From Alviniconcha marisindica (lineage: Eukaryota > Mollusca > Gastropoda > Provannidae), in the NCBI GenBank assembly GCA_018857735.1, contig JABMCL010000852.1:107501-171500 (forward strand): a stretch of 64,000 bases of DNA, read 5' to 3'. Every line of letters starts with the position of its first letter. The stretch's first letter is position 1. Positions 1 to 12,500 of this stretch are shown here, piece after piece. The notes below the pieces were generated by a model. That model had not been told where the DNA came from. It did no database searches and was given only the letters and a program-made list of their open reading frames with translations. The position numbers and the translations under genes were made by a program.

Positions 1-483
1 CTCGCCTGTTTATTTTTGTCTTATCTCCCGATTGCATTGCAGTGTTGCACACACCCAGGTCGTTTAAAATAAATTATGTCTGTTGAGTGGATCACATATT
101 CAAGATTCAGCCACAAGCAATCTGGCTCAAATGCTGTTTGTAACATTTACCATTAATTTTTAACTTTTTGCATCATCAAAGGAGCTAGCCAGTGTCAATG
201 AAAAATACTTTTTGTATAAATTTTAGTTTTTGTTGTTATAGCATAAGACTCATTTTTCCAAAAGTGTTCTATTACTGACTTCTGTGAACTAAACTTGGCC
301 CAGGGTTAATCCTTTTTCTGAAATGCTGCAGGTGACAATGACATCAATTTCAAACCAGTTTTGCTGTGAGCATGCCCTGAATCAGCTTGCAGTTGCACTA
401 GTTATATATTATTATTAACATGACTGTCTTGTGACACTGTCACCATGTCAGTGTGATGTTATTTGCTTTGTGCTGCCGTGCAG
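1..483 (+). other. HAUS6 intron (3' part)
   Basis: No exon is visible. It lies upstream of the first seen HAUS6 exon, so it is treated as intron. The missing N-terminal coding exon must lie further upstream. Confidence 0.6.
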
Positions 484-579
484 AGAAATGTTCAACATGC
501 CAAACAAGGTCGGTGCAGAGGCAGTGCTGTACTTTCTGTTCAATCGCCTGGACCCTACCCTGTGCAGACAGCAGTTCAG
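484..579 (+). CDS. HAUS6: HAUS6 coding exon w1
   Basis: First visible exon. The acceptor follows gtgctgccgtgcag and the donor is gttggt. It carries MFNMPNKVG and YFLFNRLDPTLCRQQF, matching the start of the HAUS6 N-terminal domain. It enters with two bases owed from an upstream exon, so coding sequence must exist before the window. It ends with two bases of an Arg codon. Confidence 0.88.
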
Positions 580-3500
580 GTTGGTGCACATTGTTGCATT
601 ATTTATTGTTGACCAAAAGTTTGTTTCTTGGCAGTAACTAGTAGTAGTATGATCTGATAGCCATACAGCAGAAGATCATAGGTAAAACTGATAGTATATT
701 ACTAGGTAGTCGAAAGTGCTCTCGGCTGCGTTCCGCTTAACTAAGTTGGTCTAGTTTTAGCGATTTTCATTGACAGATTTCTTGTGTGTTTTTGATCCAA
801 TCTCAATCAAAATTACTGTTAAGAAAAGCTTAATGTCTCGTCTTCCTAACTGTGTTGTTATGTTTATTATGCTTTGAAAAAGAATGTGAAAATTCACCCC
901 GATCTCAGTACCCCTAAGCGCTGCCTTCTGTCAGCGATGTGCATAGGTTGCGAACACCACTCGCTGTAAGCAGTTTTTAGATGTGGAGTGTTGGACTTAC
1001 GCTAGTCAAGCCATGATGAAATCTATATCAATCAAAAATGCTGTTGTTAAGCTTTCTTTCCATATCCATGATGGCTGCCTTCAACAAGCAGAAGTCCTGA
1101 ATAAAGTTGTTTGAAATGTGTTTAACGGATTTTATACTCTTTTTTTTTTACCACGGACACTCTCATAAAAAATAACAGTAGAAAGATCAATCTTTCTTCT
1201 TCAGAGTTATACTAAAATAAGGGTTCAAAACTATTCATACGTCCAACACTCTGCCACCGAAACGTAATAACAAAGAGATTTTATTACCAAAGCCCCACGG
1301 TCAGCTATGGCCGCCAAGGCAAGCGATCATGCGTGCCAGGTTGGTGGATTCTCCACTATCAGTGTGTTTTACATTGCGTGTGAACGATCTTGTTGATGAG
1401 TAAAATTATTAACCTTTTTCTTGAAAGACAGATTAAGTTGTCAAACGAATGCTTCTGTCAGTAAAAATGAAAAATGAAGCGGTCTGTGAACGATCGCAAA
1501 CACGGGCGCGAGCTGGTTTGGGTGTCAGTGGGATGATCAACAGATTTATTTATAAACAGCAATTTTAGCAAACTTTTCTACTAAGGACAGTCTAGGAGAA
1601 GCTTTATTGGTATTATGGTAATATCCAAGGAGACAGTCAGAAATTCCTGGGACATTTCAAGTGCCATTTTGGGCCATAAATATCACCAGAATCACTCAGA
1701 CAGATCTAGCCAATGAAGCCAACATTTGCAACAAAAGTGATTGATTCAGTCTGTAAATGGGAGAGTGGATCAATTGTTTTACTGACATCAGCACTCAGGA
1801 AGGGTGCAGGGTTACTCAGAAATTAGATCTAGATCAAACGTCTGAAAGGAGCATAGGCATACTGAAGGACAATTATATATTATATGATTACACTCATTTT
1901 CTGTTGCAAATTTTGGGTTTATTCGTTTTGTATATATTAGGTAAATGGCTGCAAAAAGAAGCCATAGCAGAGACTGCTGTGCACTTTGTTTTAAAATGGG
2001 AGTTTGAAGTCAGTCCAGTTAGCAACACTTCCAGGATGTTGGAGACAGAGGATTTTGGGGACATCGCTTCGGCATATATGCCCTTGAAACGGGGCCTGTA
2101 AGGTGATGCAAGGTCACCCTGAAAAAAATGGACTTTTAAATTTTCTCTGTGATCAATCAGAAAAGTATGGCATTATGTAGAATTCTTAACTGTGGTTATT
2201 TTGGTACAAAAAGTAAGGTGATAGGACACGTAGAAGAGGAGTTGTGATTTTTTTTACCATTTTTAAGATTGATGGATGGCATTTTTGTATGAATTTAGCA
2301 AGTTTGATGTGAAATATCTGGAAGAATAATCAAAATGAAGGTCTACAAAAAATTGGGCCTATTATTTGTACTGTGGAGAATGAGATTCCTAAATATTAGA
2401 CAGATTATATGCAAAATAGCTTCCAGGTGGGACCTTAGATCTGATGAAATCTCTAATTTGCGTTTTGTGGGCAAATTGGGGCAAAAAAAATAATATTTAA
2501 AAAATCATAACTTTGGAACTACTCAAGTGATCAACATAAAATTGGTATCACTGAAATCAGATTTTTTTTAAATCTATGCAAATATATCGTCTGATAGTCA
2601 ACTATTAATTTTCAAAATCACTTTGGACTACCTAATAGTAATATTACTGTGTCTGTGATAGTGTTACTGTTGGGAGACTGGTACTACTACTAGTGGTAGT
2701 GGTACAGTATTAATTCTTGATTTTGTGCTTTGCCGGGGTTCCATATTTATGATACAGTTAATATGGAATTCTCTCCCAGAAATCTTTTACAAAAATAAAG
2801 GTCATATTTACTAATTTTGAATAAATGATTTTTCAGAAATTTTCTTAGTATTTTCTGTGAAATTTATAAATTTGACATTTTCTTAGGTTTACATTTACAT
2901 AGTCACAGCACAGTGACAACAATTTGAATAAAATAAAGCGACATTACTATATTTGTCACAGACATTGTTACTTTCAGATGCTGTTACCTTACTCTCATTA
3001 GTATTAAAGGGTGATTCATTTGGTTATTAAGGACACTGTACAATTTTACTTTCATTTTTATTAATTGTAACTGACCTAGATTTGGCATTGCACTTGTATT
3101 GCCTTTTTTCAAATAGGTGTTGATATAACTAGAACTGCAGAAGTATCACTACACCTAGTTCAGTACTAGTTGACAGACTTTGTTGTAGTTGTGCAATTTT
3201 TATGATATATAATTGTAATAATGAGAGTTCATAATTTTGTATGGGGGATAGCGCTATATATAACTATTATAAGAGTTATTATTATGATTTGTTATGTGGG
3301 TGATCATTCATTACCTAATGGTAGTAACCCGTATTTGCACTGTTTTGTTATAATGATGTTCACGCTTATTGTGTATATTATTATTATTCATATTTTAATT
3401 AGTATTATAACTTAAAACGATGTATCATATACTATTAATCAATATTTTTATTATTTCAGAGACTGCTGGCCAGTAACAGACAAAAGAACTGAATCAGCTT

Positions 3501-6500
3501 TTCGTAAGATTTGCTGTATATGGCTGCAAAATATACAAAAGGTACAGTCCAGAATTTCAGCTCCATTGCTTTGGATGACCAAAAATATAATAACAGTTAA
3601 CAATAACATGGTCTCCAACTACAAAATCTTAAAATAACAATGGTGCTCTCAGAAGATCTATCCTGTGACATTTTGTTTAGTTTTTTGCTGACATTACTAT
3701 CATTGTAATTTGTATACTTATATTGTTAAAAATGAGGAAATTCTGCTTTTAGTTTTAATCAGTCTATCCAAGAAATGTGTTAGAACAGGCAGTGCTTCAT
3801 CTAAATCCACAGCTGTCTGTACCTTCAAATAAAAATATGTGCGACATTCTTGTGTATAAACCTATAGTTGTAACTATTTCTTTTGTATTTTCTTTTCAAC
3901 TGATAAGTCAGATACAAGACTTATTATTAAGAAGTAAATACAGACCCACTCAATGACTCATCTGTTGAATTCAGTTTTCCCTGGCTTTGATTAGACAGGG
4001 CGTCGTTCTTGATCAACTCAAGTGTGTTTTCCTGAGAATTGTTTCCCTGGCATACTCAGATTGATAGAATACAGGGACTGCCAAGAGACAGAACTGCTAG
4101 TGCTAGCTCCTAACACATAAAAGGTTCAAAAGGACACTGTTTATTAGGACAAACACAGTGTGTGAATTTTCAAGGTAATTTGGTTCAGCTATGTTGTTTT
4201 CGTGTCCAAAACACGTGGACGTGAAAACGGCATATCATAATTTGGTTGAGCTATGTTGTTTTCATGTCCAAAACACATGAACATGAAAACAACATAGCTC
4301 AACCAAAAACAGGTAGTCTCCATCTTATTTTTCATCGTTTAACTGTTGTTTTCGTGTTTCGTTGTAGCTTGATAAAGGGGATTACCCCAAAAATTTGCGT
4401 GTGCTGTTTTGCCCTAATAAACAGTGTTCTTTTGAACCTTTTGTGTGTTTGGATCTTGTTTTAGAACACTAGCAGTCAATCTTGTTTCAGATTTTTGCTA
4501 GCACTGACTGAATGAAACTTTACTGTAAGGGACAATTTGTATTTAGGTCATGCGTTGTTGGTTTTGTTCAGCTAACTCAGGTGGCTGGTTTCATGCTCTC
4601 TGCAGGAAGAAGCTGATGCCAAACTGCCCCGTATCAACGCCTCCCTGTTCTTATCCCCTGGCGGAGACAAGTTTTGTCACCTCTTGTTTGCCTTCTCCAC
4701 ATACGTAGTGCTTCATGTCATTCAAACTGAATATGGTGAGTTCTTTGGTAGAAAATGTAAAGTGAAAGAGTATTTGTAAGGTGCTTGCAGTTGCACCTAA
4801 CGTGAACCTGAATACCTCTCATTTTCTCTTGATGTTAATGAATATAGGCTTATGCTGAAGGCCTTGAAGGTTATTCCCATATTTGACTGGATGTGCCTTA
4901 AATAAAACAATAAAAAAAAAAAGACTGCGTGCTCCAATAGCAGGCTGCTGAAAATGGTAAAATTAAATTGATCAATTGATTGATTGATGATCGCTTATAT
5001 AGCACTATTCTCTGCTCTCTTGAGCAGACTCACTGCGCTCGCATGTGATGCTACATGAGCGACCAGCTTTTTATAGCGCATTTTTGAGTATCCATCAAAG
5101 TGGTGTACAAGCGCTGGCATGGCTGGTGCCACATGAAACTGCTACCATCTCGGCGCAAGTTCTGTGCACACCATACAACCATGCTCCATGTCACTTCATG
5201 CAAAGCCACATACGTAAGGTGTATGCATGTTTAGCTGTAACCTGCCACCTGCACTTCTGGCAGCATGACCGAGATCTTTTATGTGCTACTGCGGTAATAC
5301 AGGGGTGGGACGGATACAGAAATAGGAGTCAGCACAGAAAGTTGACCCGGGAGAAGAAAATTCTCCCACCGCTCCTGCAGGGATTCGAACCTGTGACCTT
5401 TCAATCACAAGTCCTGCGCTCTAACCACTGAGCTGTCCCCACCCCCTGGCAATTGACTTGCCTTCCAGCATCACAAAACAAAAACAAAAAAAGTAAAAAC
5501 ACACAAGAATCTTTTTTAATCAGGTAAATCAAAGCTGTATATCCATTTTCTGATATTCTTCATTTGTGAGACTAAAAAGAGGTAAAGAGAGTTATTCTAC
5601 AAGCAGTTTATACTCAACACATAAAGTAACTTGCCTTGTAAAGTTTTAGTCGAACCTTCTTCTTTTTTCACGATATTTTGTGACATATGAAGCATCCCAA
5701 GATCCTCCCAGAAGCTTTCTTTTGAATGAAATGAGTGGCAGGACAACTTGTCAGTGAAGACTTACACCATTTTTGTGATCAGCACGTGAATTTTGAGAAC
5801 TTGCCAGCACAATCAATAATTTCACACTCTCAGACTTTAACGATCAGTGAACTGTGGTCATGCACTTAGGCTTGCTGTAACTGTCTGAAATGCACCAATG
5901 TCAAATTACATTACAATTTTGAGAATTAGAATGGTAATAACATGGATAAGCTACTTTTTGTATTGAGTAATAAATTAAAAAAATTAAGTAAGCACTAATG
6001 TATCTGTTATGTGTTGGGTGAAACTAATGAAGCTGGAATGGTGACCTTGGTGTTGTACTAATTTTCAGGAAGTAAAGACAGCGCTCCACTTGGCTACCCA
6101 ACCTTGACATCACAGAACAAAGAGCTTGCTGTCATGATGGAGCCCACATGCGCCTGCGCAGCCATCAGACATCGTAAACACTTCTTGGAGACTTTGGCTC
6201 AGACTATCGCAGCAAAACAAAGCTGGCAGACTTATGCAGAGTGAGTAGCTCTTCATTGGACTGTGTAACATCGTTTTGTTTTGTGACTCAGTATTATTGT
6301 GTATTTCATGTGCATGTCACTTTTAGCTGATTGTTATCTTATTTGATTAAGTTGTTTTTCAGGTTGTTTTGTTTTCTTATATGATTACGTTGTTCTTCGT
6401 GTTGTTTTAAATGGCCAGTCACTCCTATCACTCATTTGCAAAACAAAATTTGTTAATATTTTAACAATTTGAACAAGAAATATTTAGGGTAGTAAAGTTT

Positions 6501-9500
6501 GTATTTCTGTTTTGTTTTTTTAGTTTCAAAAACTGAAATTTCATGTAGTCTGCTAGGAAATTATTATGTGTTAACAGTTATTTCTGTTTTCATCAGATGA
6601 TTTACATTAATTTTGTGGTGTTCCAAAATGAGAGACCCTTTATCAGAGTACATGTACCTTTTGTCATGATCGTTTGTGTCATGCATTTCATTTACACTTG
6701 TGCATGACATGTTTCATTGTTGTTTAGTATTTTTCCTCAGCTGTTTAGTGTTTTTTCTCAACTGTGGCCTGACATTCTTGTCACTGTTCATTATTTCCCT
6801 TGCATTTTGTGTAGCTGTGGTCTTCTTGTCACTGCTGTTTATCATCTCCCTTTCATTTTGTTTTAGCACTGGTCTGACTTTCTTGTCAATTGAACTGTGT
6901 TAAAAATAAACATGGATATTTGGGCAGTGAGATGACACGAAATTTGCGGGGCCTGATGCGTGACGTGCGGGAGCTGGAGAGAGAAAAGAGGGAGCAGGTG
7001 CATCAAGCAGCCCAACGAGGTGTGGCGCGTGGCAGGTCAGTGGCTCCAGGCAGCTGCGTAGAGGGTCTCAGGCTGCCAGCAACCCTGGGGGGAAGCAATG
7101 ATTAAATGACACCCAAAATACAAGAAGATACAAGTATGAAAGCAGTTTGTTATTCATAATAAATGCATAAAATGAAAATTTGCCTTTTGGGTCGCTGAAA
7201 TTCCACACAAAAACAGACAATTCAACCTAACAAAGATAAAAGCGTAAATGTAAAACGTTGCTTCTGAGATTGACTCAGTGCACAGTCATTACTCATATTC
7301 ATACACTCCACACTCCTACATTCCATTCACATCCAAATCAACACCCATACACCCACAAACACAGTCACACCTACACCCATAACAAAATACACATCACCAA
7401 GCTGCACCCAAACACACAAGCATGTGCGCGTGAGCGCACACACACACACACACCAAACTATTTGTTATTATAAACTTTAAAGCAAGTGACAGCAAGCACT
7501 CTTTAACAGAAAGGAAAGTGAATGCAGGAAGGAAAGAAATTATGTCTGCTGCCAATGTCATGAATTGGGGTGTGAATTGTTAAATATTTGCTCTTCTTAG
7601 GCAAAGTTTATTGGCGTTTTTGTTGTGGGTTTTTTGCCTTGCTGTACTGTTGATTTTTTTCTTTCTTATTCCAGCCCCATTCCACCTTCTCGACTGTCCC
7701 ATGACTTTGATATGTCTGCCCACACAGCAAAGCGAGCTTTGAGAGTGCAACAGGTAGGCTTTATTATACATACCTCCATACGTACAAATGTAGTAGGTCA
7801 CAAAATATCAGCTTCATCATACATGTGCACACTCAAAGTTCAGCTCAGCTAGATAGTCATTTCTTTAAAAAAAAAATATATATATATATATACCACAGCA
7901 GTACTGTTAGTGTCCAAAGTGTGTGATTTATTTATTACTAAATGCTAATCATGCTTTTAAATACTACAGCAGGGACCCTTTTGGGTGTGTTTTTATAACG
8001 CAATCAACAAATTAGGGAGTTAATTAGCACTTGAAAGATGTCACACATATACAACAACAAAGACCTGAGTCTTCTAGGTAACTTCCACCTGACATGCAAG
8101 TAAGTACAAGGTACATAAACTCTACCATAGGTACATCCTCTACAAGGTACATAAACTCCCACCAGAGGTACATACTGCGGATGCAGTAAACTCTGTGGAT
8201 GTACCTTTGAGCTACGCACCTTGTATTTCCTTGCATGCCAGGTGAGAATTACCATACCAATACGCACTCTGATTTTTGTTGCTGTGTTTGCGTGATGTCT
8301 TTTGAACACTAATTCGTTCCCGTGTTTGTTGACTCCGTGTGGGTGCTCTAGGCCTCGTTCTGTTTCAGATTGTTTTTATAACTGATTCAACCTGTTGTTG
8401 GTTTGTTGCTTGTTAGCTCCGCCCAGACCCATGTGCTCTGTGTGTGTGAATGAAGGTCAGAAGCTTATGGAAAGGAGTGCAGAGTTTCATGGAGAAATCA
8501 CGAGAGGAACGGGAACTTGTATCCACCATTGTGGACAGGACCCTGCAAAAGTACAGCATTGATGCAGCCAACATAAAGATCAGCATACCTCACCTCATGC
8601 TCAGAGAGTGTGAACAGGAAATGCACAGGGTAGGTGGGAGCAATAAATTACACATTTAAAGTCAGCGCATGTTGTTGGTTTTTATTTGTTTGAGCTATGC
8701 TTTGACAATTAGTCTTTGTTGGAAATTGTGTGTTACCTTTCAAGACTGCTGTCTTCTATTTGGCGGTCCATGAAGAGAATTAAGGAAAAGGGAAGAATGG
8801 GTAAAAGTAATAGCCTCCCTCTCTACTTTTGACAATTGTAGCTGACCTCACTCATCTTCACTGAAAAGAGTGGCTTTGAAATGTAAGCATTAGACCGCAA
8901 CCACAAATAGAATGAAGTGTTTAAAAAACTTTCCATGAATTTGTATCAGGACTTCCAAACTCACAGAACATGCATTTCTGGCACACTACAATCCAAAATG
9001 ATGCACTATTATTACAGTTAGTGCTTACTATGATGCACAGTGAAATGTGTCTGTCAGTGGTGTGTATGTTTCATCAAGCAACTGTCAGATTCATCTGATT
9101 GGTTTTCCATCATTGCACAGGTCAGGGGGGTGTCTGTCCTGCAGCTTTTGCTTGTTGCTACTTGGCAATCAGCATAATGTGTTAAATGTGCCCCCATCGG
9201 TTTTTGTTTTCGTGTGATTCTAAATGTTGAATCAATGTTCACATGAGACACATGCTGACCCCCTACAGTCATCAGCTGTAGAAAGCTGTGTTGTAGATCT
9301 TCTTGTGACTCATACCAGATATATTCTGTCCACAGATATTGGTAGTGGACTGGTCTTGATCACCTGTTGTTTGACTTCTTGTAGCGACAGGTGGACAACA
9401 TTTACGAGGGAGGGCAGCTTAACCTGGTGAGCGTGCTGCAGTTGTGGAACTTGGCTCTGCGAATGTACATGGAGAGAGTGGATCAAGGTAGGTAGCATTG

Positions 9501-12500
9501 TAGATAGTGTATGTAAATGCATCATGTATTAAAGTGTATGCATGTGTCATATACATACTGAACGTAAGCTGTGAGCCCCACTGGGTAAAAACAGATGACA
9601 AGTGGCTTGGAGCCACAGACAACCAAATGTTTGTGTTCTCCCCCAGGAGAGATCTCATTATGCTGCTTAAGGCATTTGATCAGGGTTCACATGCCACCTG
9701 GTGGGGGCATGGACAGCTAATTGGTTCTTTGCTACTGCTGATTTTTAATTTTATCTGGGGCAGCCTACGAAACAGCTGAAAAAGGAATGAGCGTATATTT
9801 TATTCAGTTCCCGATGAACTGTTCTTTTTCATTAGCCTCCAGGACACTTCACTTTTCTGAATTTGTATGGCGGCTTACTAGCATCAACAGATAATACCAT
9901 AGGAGCTCTGTTGAATCACAAAACTTAAATAGGAGGATTGGTACACCAGTACCCGTTGACTTTCTGTCCCACCCTCCCTCCACCCACCCAGAAAAGTGTC
10001 AGGTTTCGGCATCTGCACTTGTGACGCAGGGTCCTCCATGGTTCATGAGTTGCAGGATCAGCTGAGCTTTTTGCTGAGCCTGTTTCTGAAGATAAAATCA
10101 GTCTCCAAATACATTGTCTCCCAGAAGAGGTGTCAGTCAGATTGACAGTGGTCCGAGCCTTCTGGGAAGACAGCTGGTGGCCCACCATAAGTGGCCCCTT
10201 CCAGGAAGTCGCGCAGCTGGTTCAGGGTCACCACTAAGAGGTGTAGCATCAGCGTCTGCAGTGCTGATTGAACAAGGGCGGCAACAAAAGTCACTATCAT
10301 GACAGCCTTGTCTACCTGTCATTCAAACTCACCACCAAACATCCCCACAAAGTTCTGATCCAGCAGCTTACTGGCATCATCTTCCCACCTGCAACAAAAT
10401 AAGCACCCTCTCCCTGTTTAGGCTACTTAAGTTAATCATTATAATTTTAAAAAATATTAGTTTTTAGGATACGTGAAACCCAGTTCATTAAAAACGGGTT
10501 ATCAGAATTACCTTGCAAAATAACATTGTCTGTTTGACATGAATGCTGTAGCCAAACTCATGACTTTTTTTTTGTTGCTTTGTTTTGTTGCCAGGTTCCA
10601 GGGTGAAAATTTGACCAAAATCTCTTCAGATCATGATCCAGTAACTTAAGCATATATACTGATATATTCTTTAGCTTTTTGGCATAATCATAAGTATAGA
10701 TCATTATCCTGTTGGTGTTGTGCATGTGGAAAAAAAAATGTACTAAATATTTTTGGGTGAACAATTCTTTTTATGACTTTTACTAAATTCACATAAAGAA
10801 AAACGGTGGGGTTAGTATTTCCTTTGTAATACTTAAAGCAAATGAGTTTTTAATGTAAAATTGCACACGTGCAACACAAACTGGACAAACAACATACACC
10901 AGAATGAAATGAAATTTACCCAAAAGTGTATATCTGCGTGCAAAATATGAAAATAAATGTGTAAATTAAACTTTTGTATTGCCCATCTACAGGCTTCGTT
11001 CTGGTCAAATCTAGCTGTGGTCAGAGCGAGAAAGCACAAAACAATCTTACATTATTCTGGTCCATAGATTTTGAGATATTGGGGAAACAGTGAGGTCAGT
11101 CCCACAAAATGCAGTTCTAAGAAAAACGCCCCTAAAGTAAGCTAAAGTTTTTGAACTATGCATTTTGGTATTCTGGCATGACAGATTATGGAAATAGAAC
11201 ACTTTTTGACACAAAAGAGACAGTTTGAAGATTTGTGACTCACCAGTCTATTCATGGGAACCAACTAAATACAATTCTCTGTTGGTGTCCAGTGCTGCTG
11301 CCTGAAGTGCATGGGTTTGTCAAGCAAACTGAGAAGCAGCAGTTGCTTCAATTTGAGCTGCAGCTATCTTAGTTCTGTCCACACTGGAAACACTGCCGTG
11401 TCCACTTGCCCAATACCATCCCCAGCTTGCCAAGAACACCAAAGCATCCACACTCTCAATCACTGAAAACTATTGTAGCATCAGCCACTGCAAGGCACAG
11501 TTGTTTTCTGCCGACAAAGACAGTTTTCAGGCATCACTGCCAGATAACCTTATGGAAGCTTTCATTAGTGTTCTGTGTTCCACCATGCAGGCATTTCTGC
11601 AGAAGACTGTCTTGTGTCAGTGTCACAAACACAGGCTTCATGGCTTCACAAAGGTAATCTGGTAGCGAAATCTGGTTTGGGTCACCTTTTCCAGATTTGG
11701 ACAGACACCAGTTTCCACAGTGTTGATGATGTCTGCAACAGTGATGCCACATAGCCCAGATATCTTGCTTCGTCTGAGTCAGGTTGCCAGAGTTGTTCCT
11801 GATTGCAGCTCCAAAATGCCCCTGAATTTTCAAAATAGCTTTCATGGTCAGCCCACCTTTTCCCTGTATTTCTTTTGTAGTCTTGCCATTGTGAATAAAG
11901 TTCTTGCCTTTTAGTTCTGTCACTTTATTGGTAAGCTGACACCCCATCCGCTTCTGCACATGACTGCAGCACTCTAGCTTTTGCATGACAGTGTCAACAC
12001 ACACAGGTGGGTCTGCATTTTTCAACCGTGCAAATGTTTTACTATCACCATCACCAAGAAAGTTGATGTAGTGTAGTCCATGGAGTTCCTCGGATCAGCA
12101 GAAACAAACTTCTGACTCTGCAGGATCCATGGCAGCAGCAGAACCATAATGGTTTTGATCACACACTCCCATACCCTCATGCTCTATCCTCCAGGTCCAT
12201 TCTTCTAGATCCTGGCCATCTTTTTTCTTCTTCTGTTTTTTACACGAGTCACAATGATTCGACAATATGGCAGTGTTGGCAACCTTGGAGTTTTTTCCAT
12301 TGATGCTTAGACCTGTAACAACAGTGTTCTTGCTCTGAAATCCACATCTGTGGTACATGCCATCACCTGAAACAGTCACATCATTTGACCCACCTGCTTA
12401 ATCGCCCTGATATTACTGTACCGGTCGACTGGGCGTAAAGCACCAACTTACTTACTTACCCACGTGCTTCTTGGAGCTCTGTTGCTGCTTTTGCTTTGCT

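Noticed and set aside
1757..2101. 114-codon open frame in the first HAUS6 intron
   Set aside because: No recognisable domain, no splice or promoter context, AT-rich; length is possible by chance.
5381..5446. tRNA gene
   Set aside because: The A and B box signals belong to the SINE head; there is no complete tRNA fold or acceptor stem.
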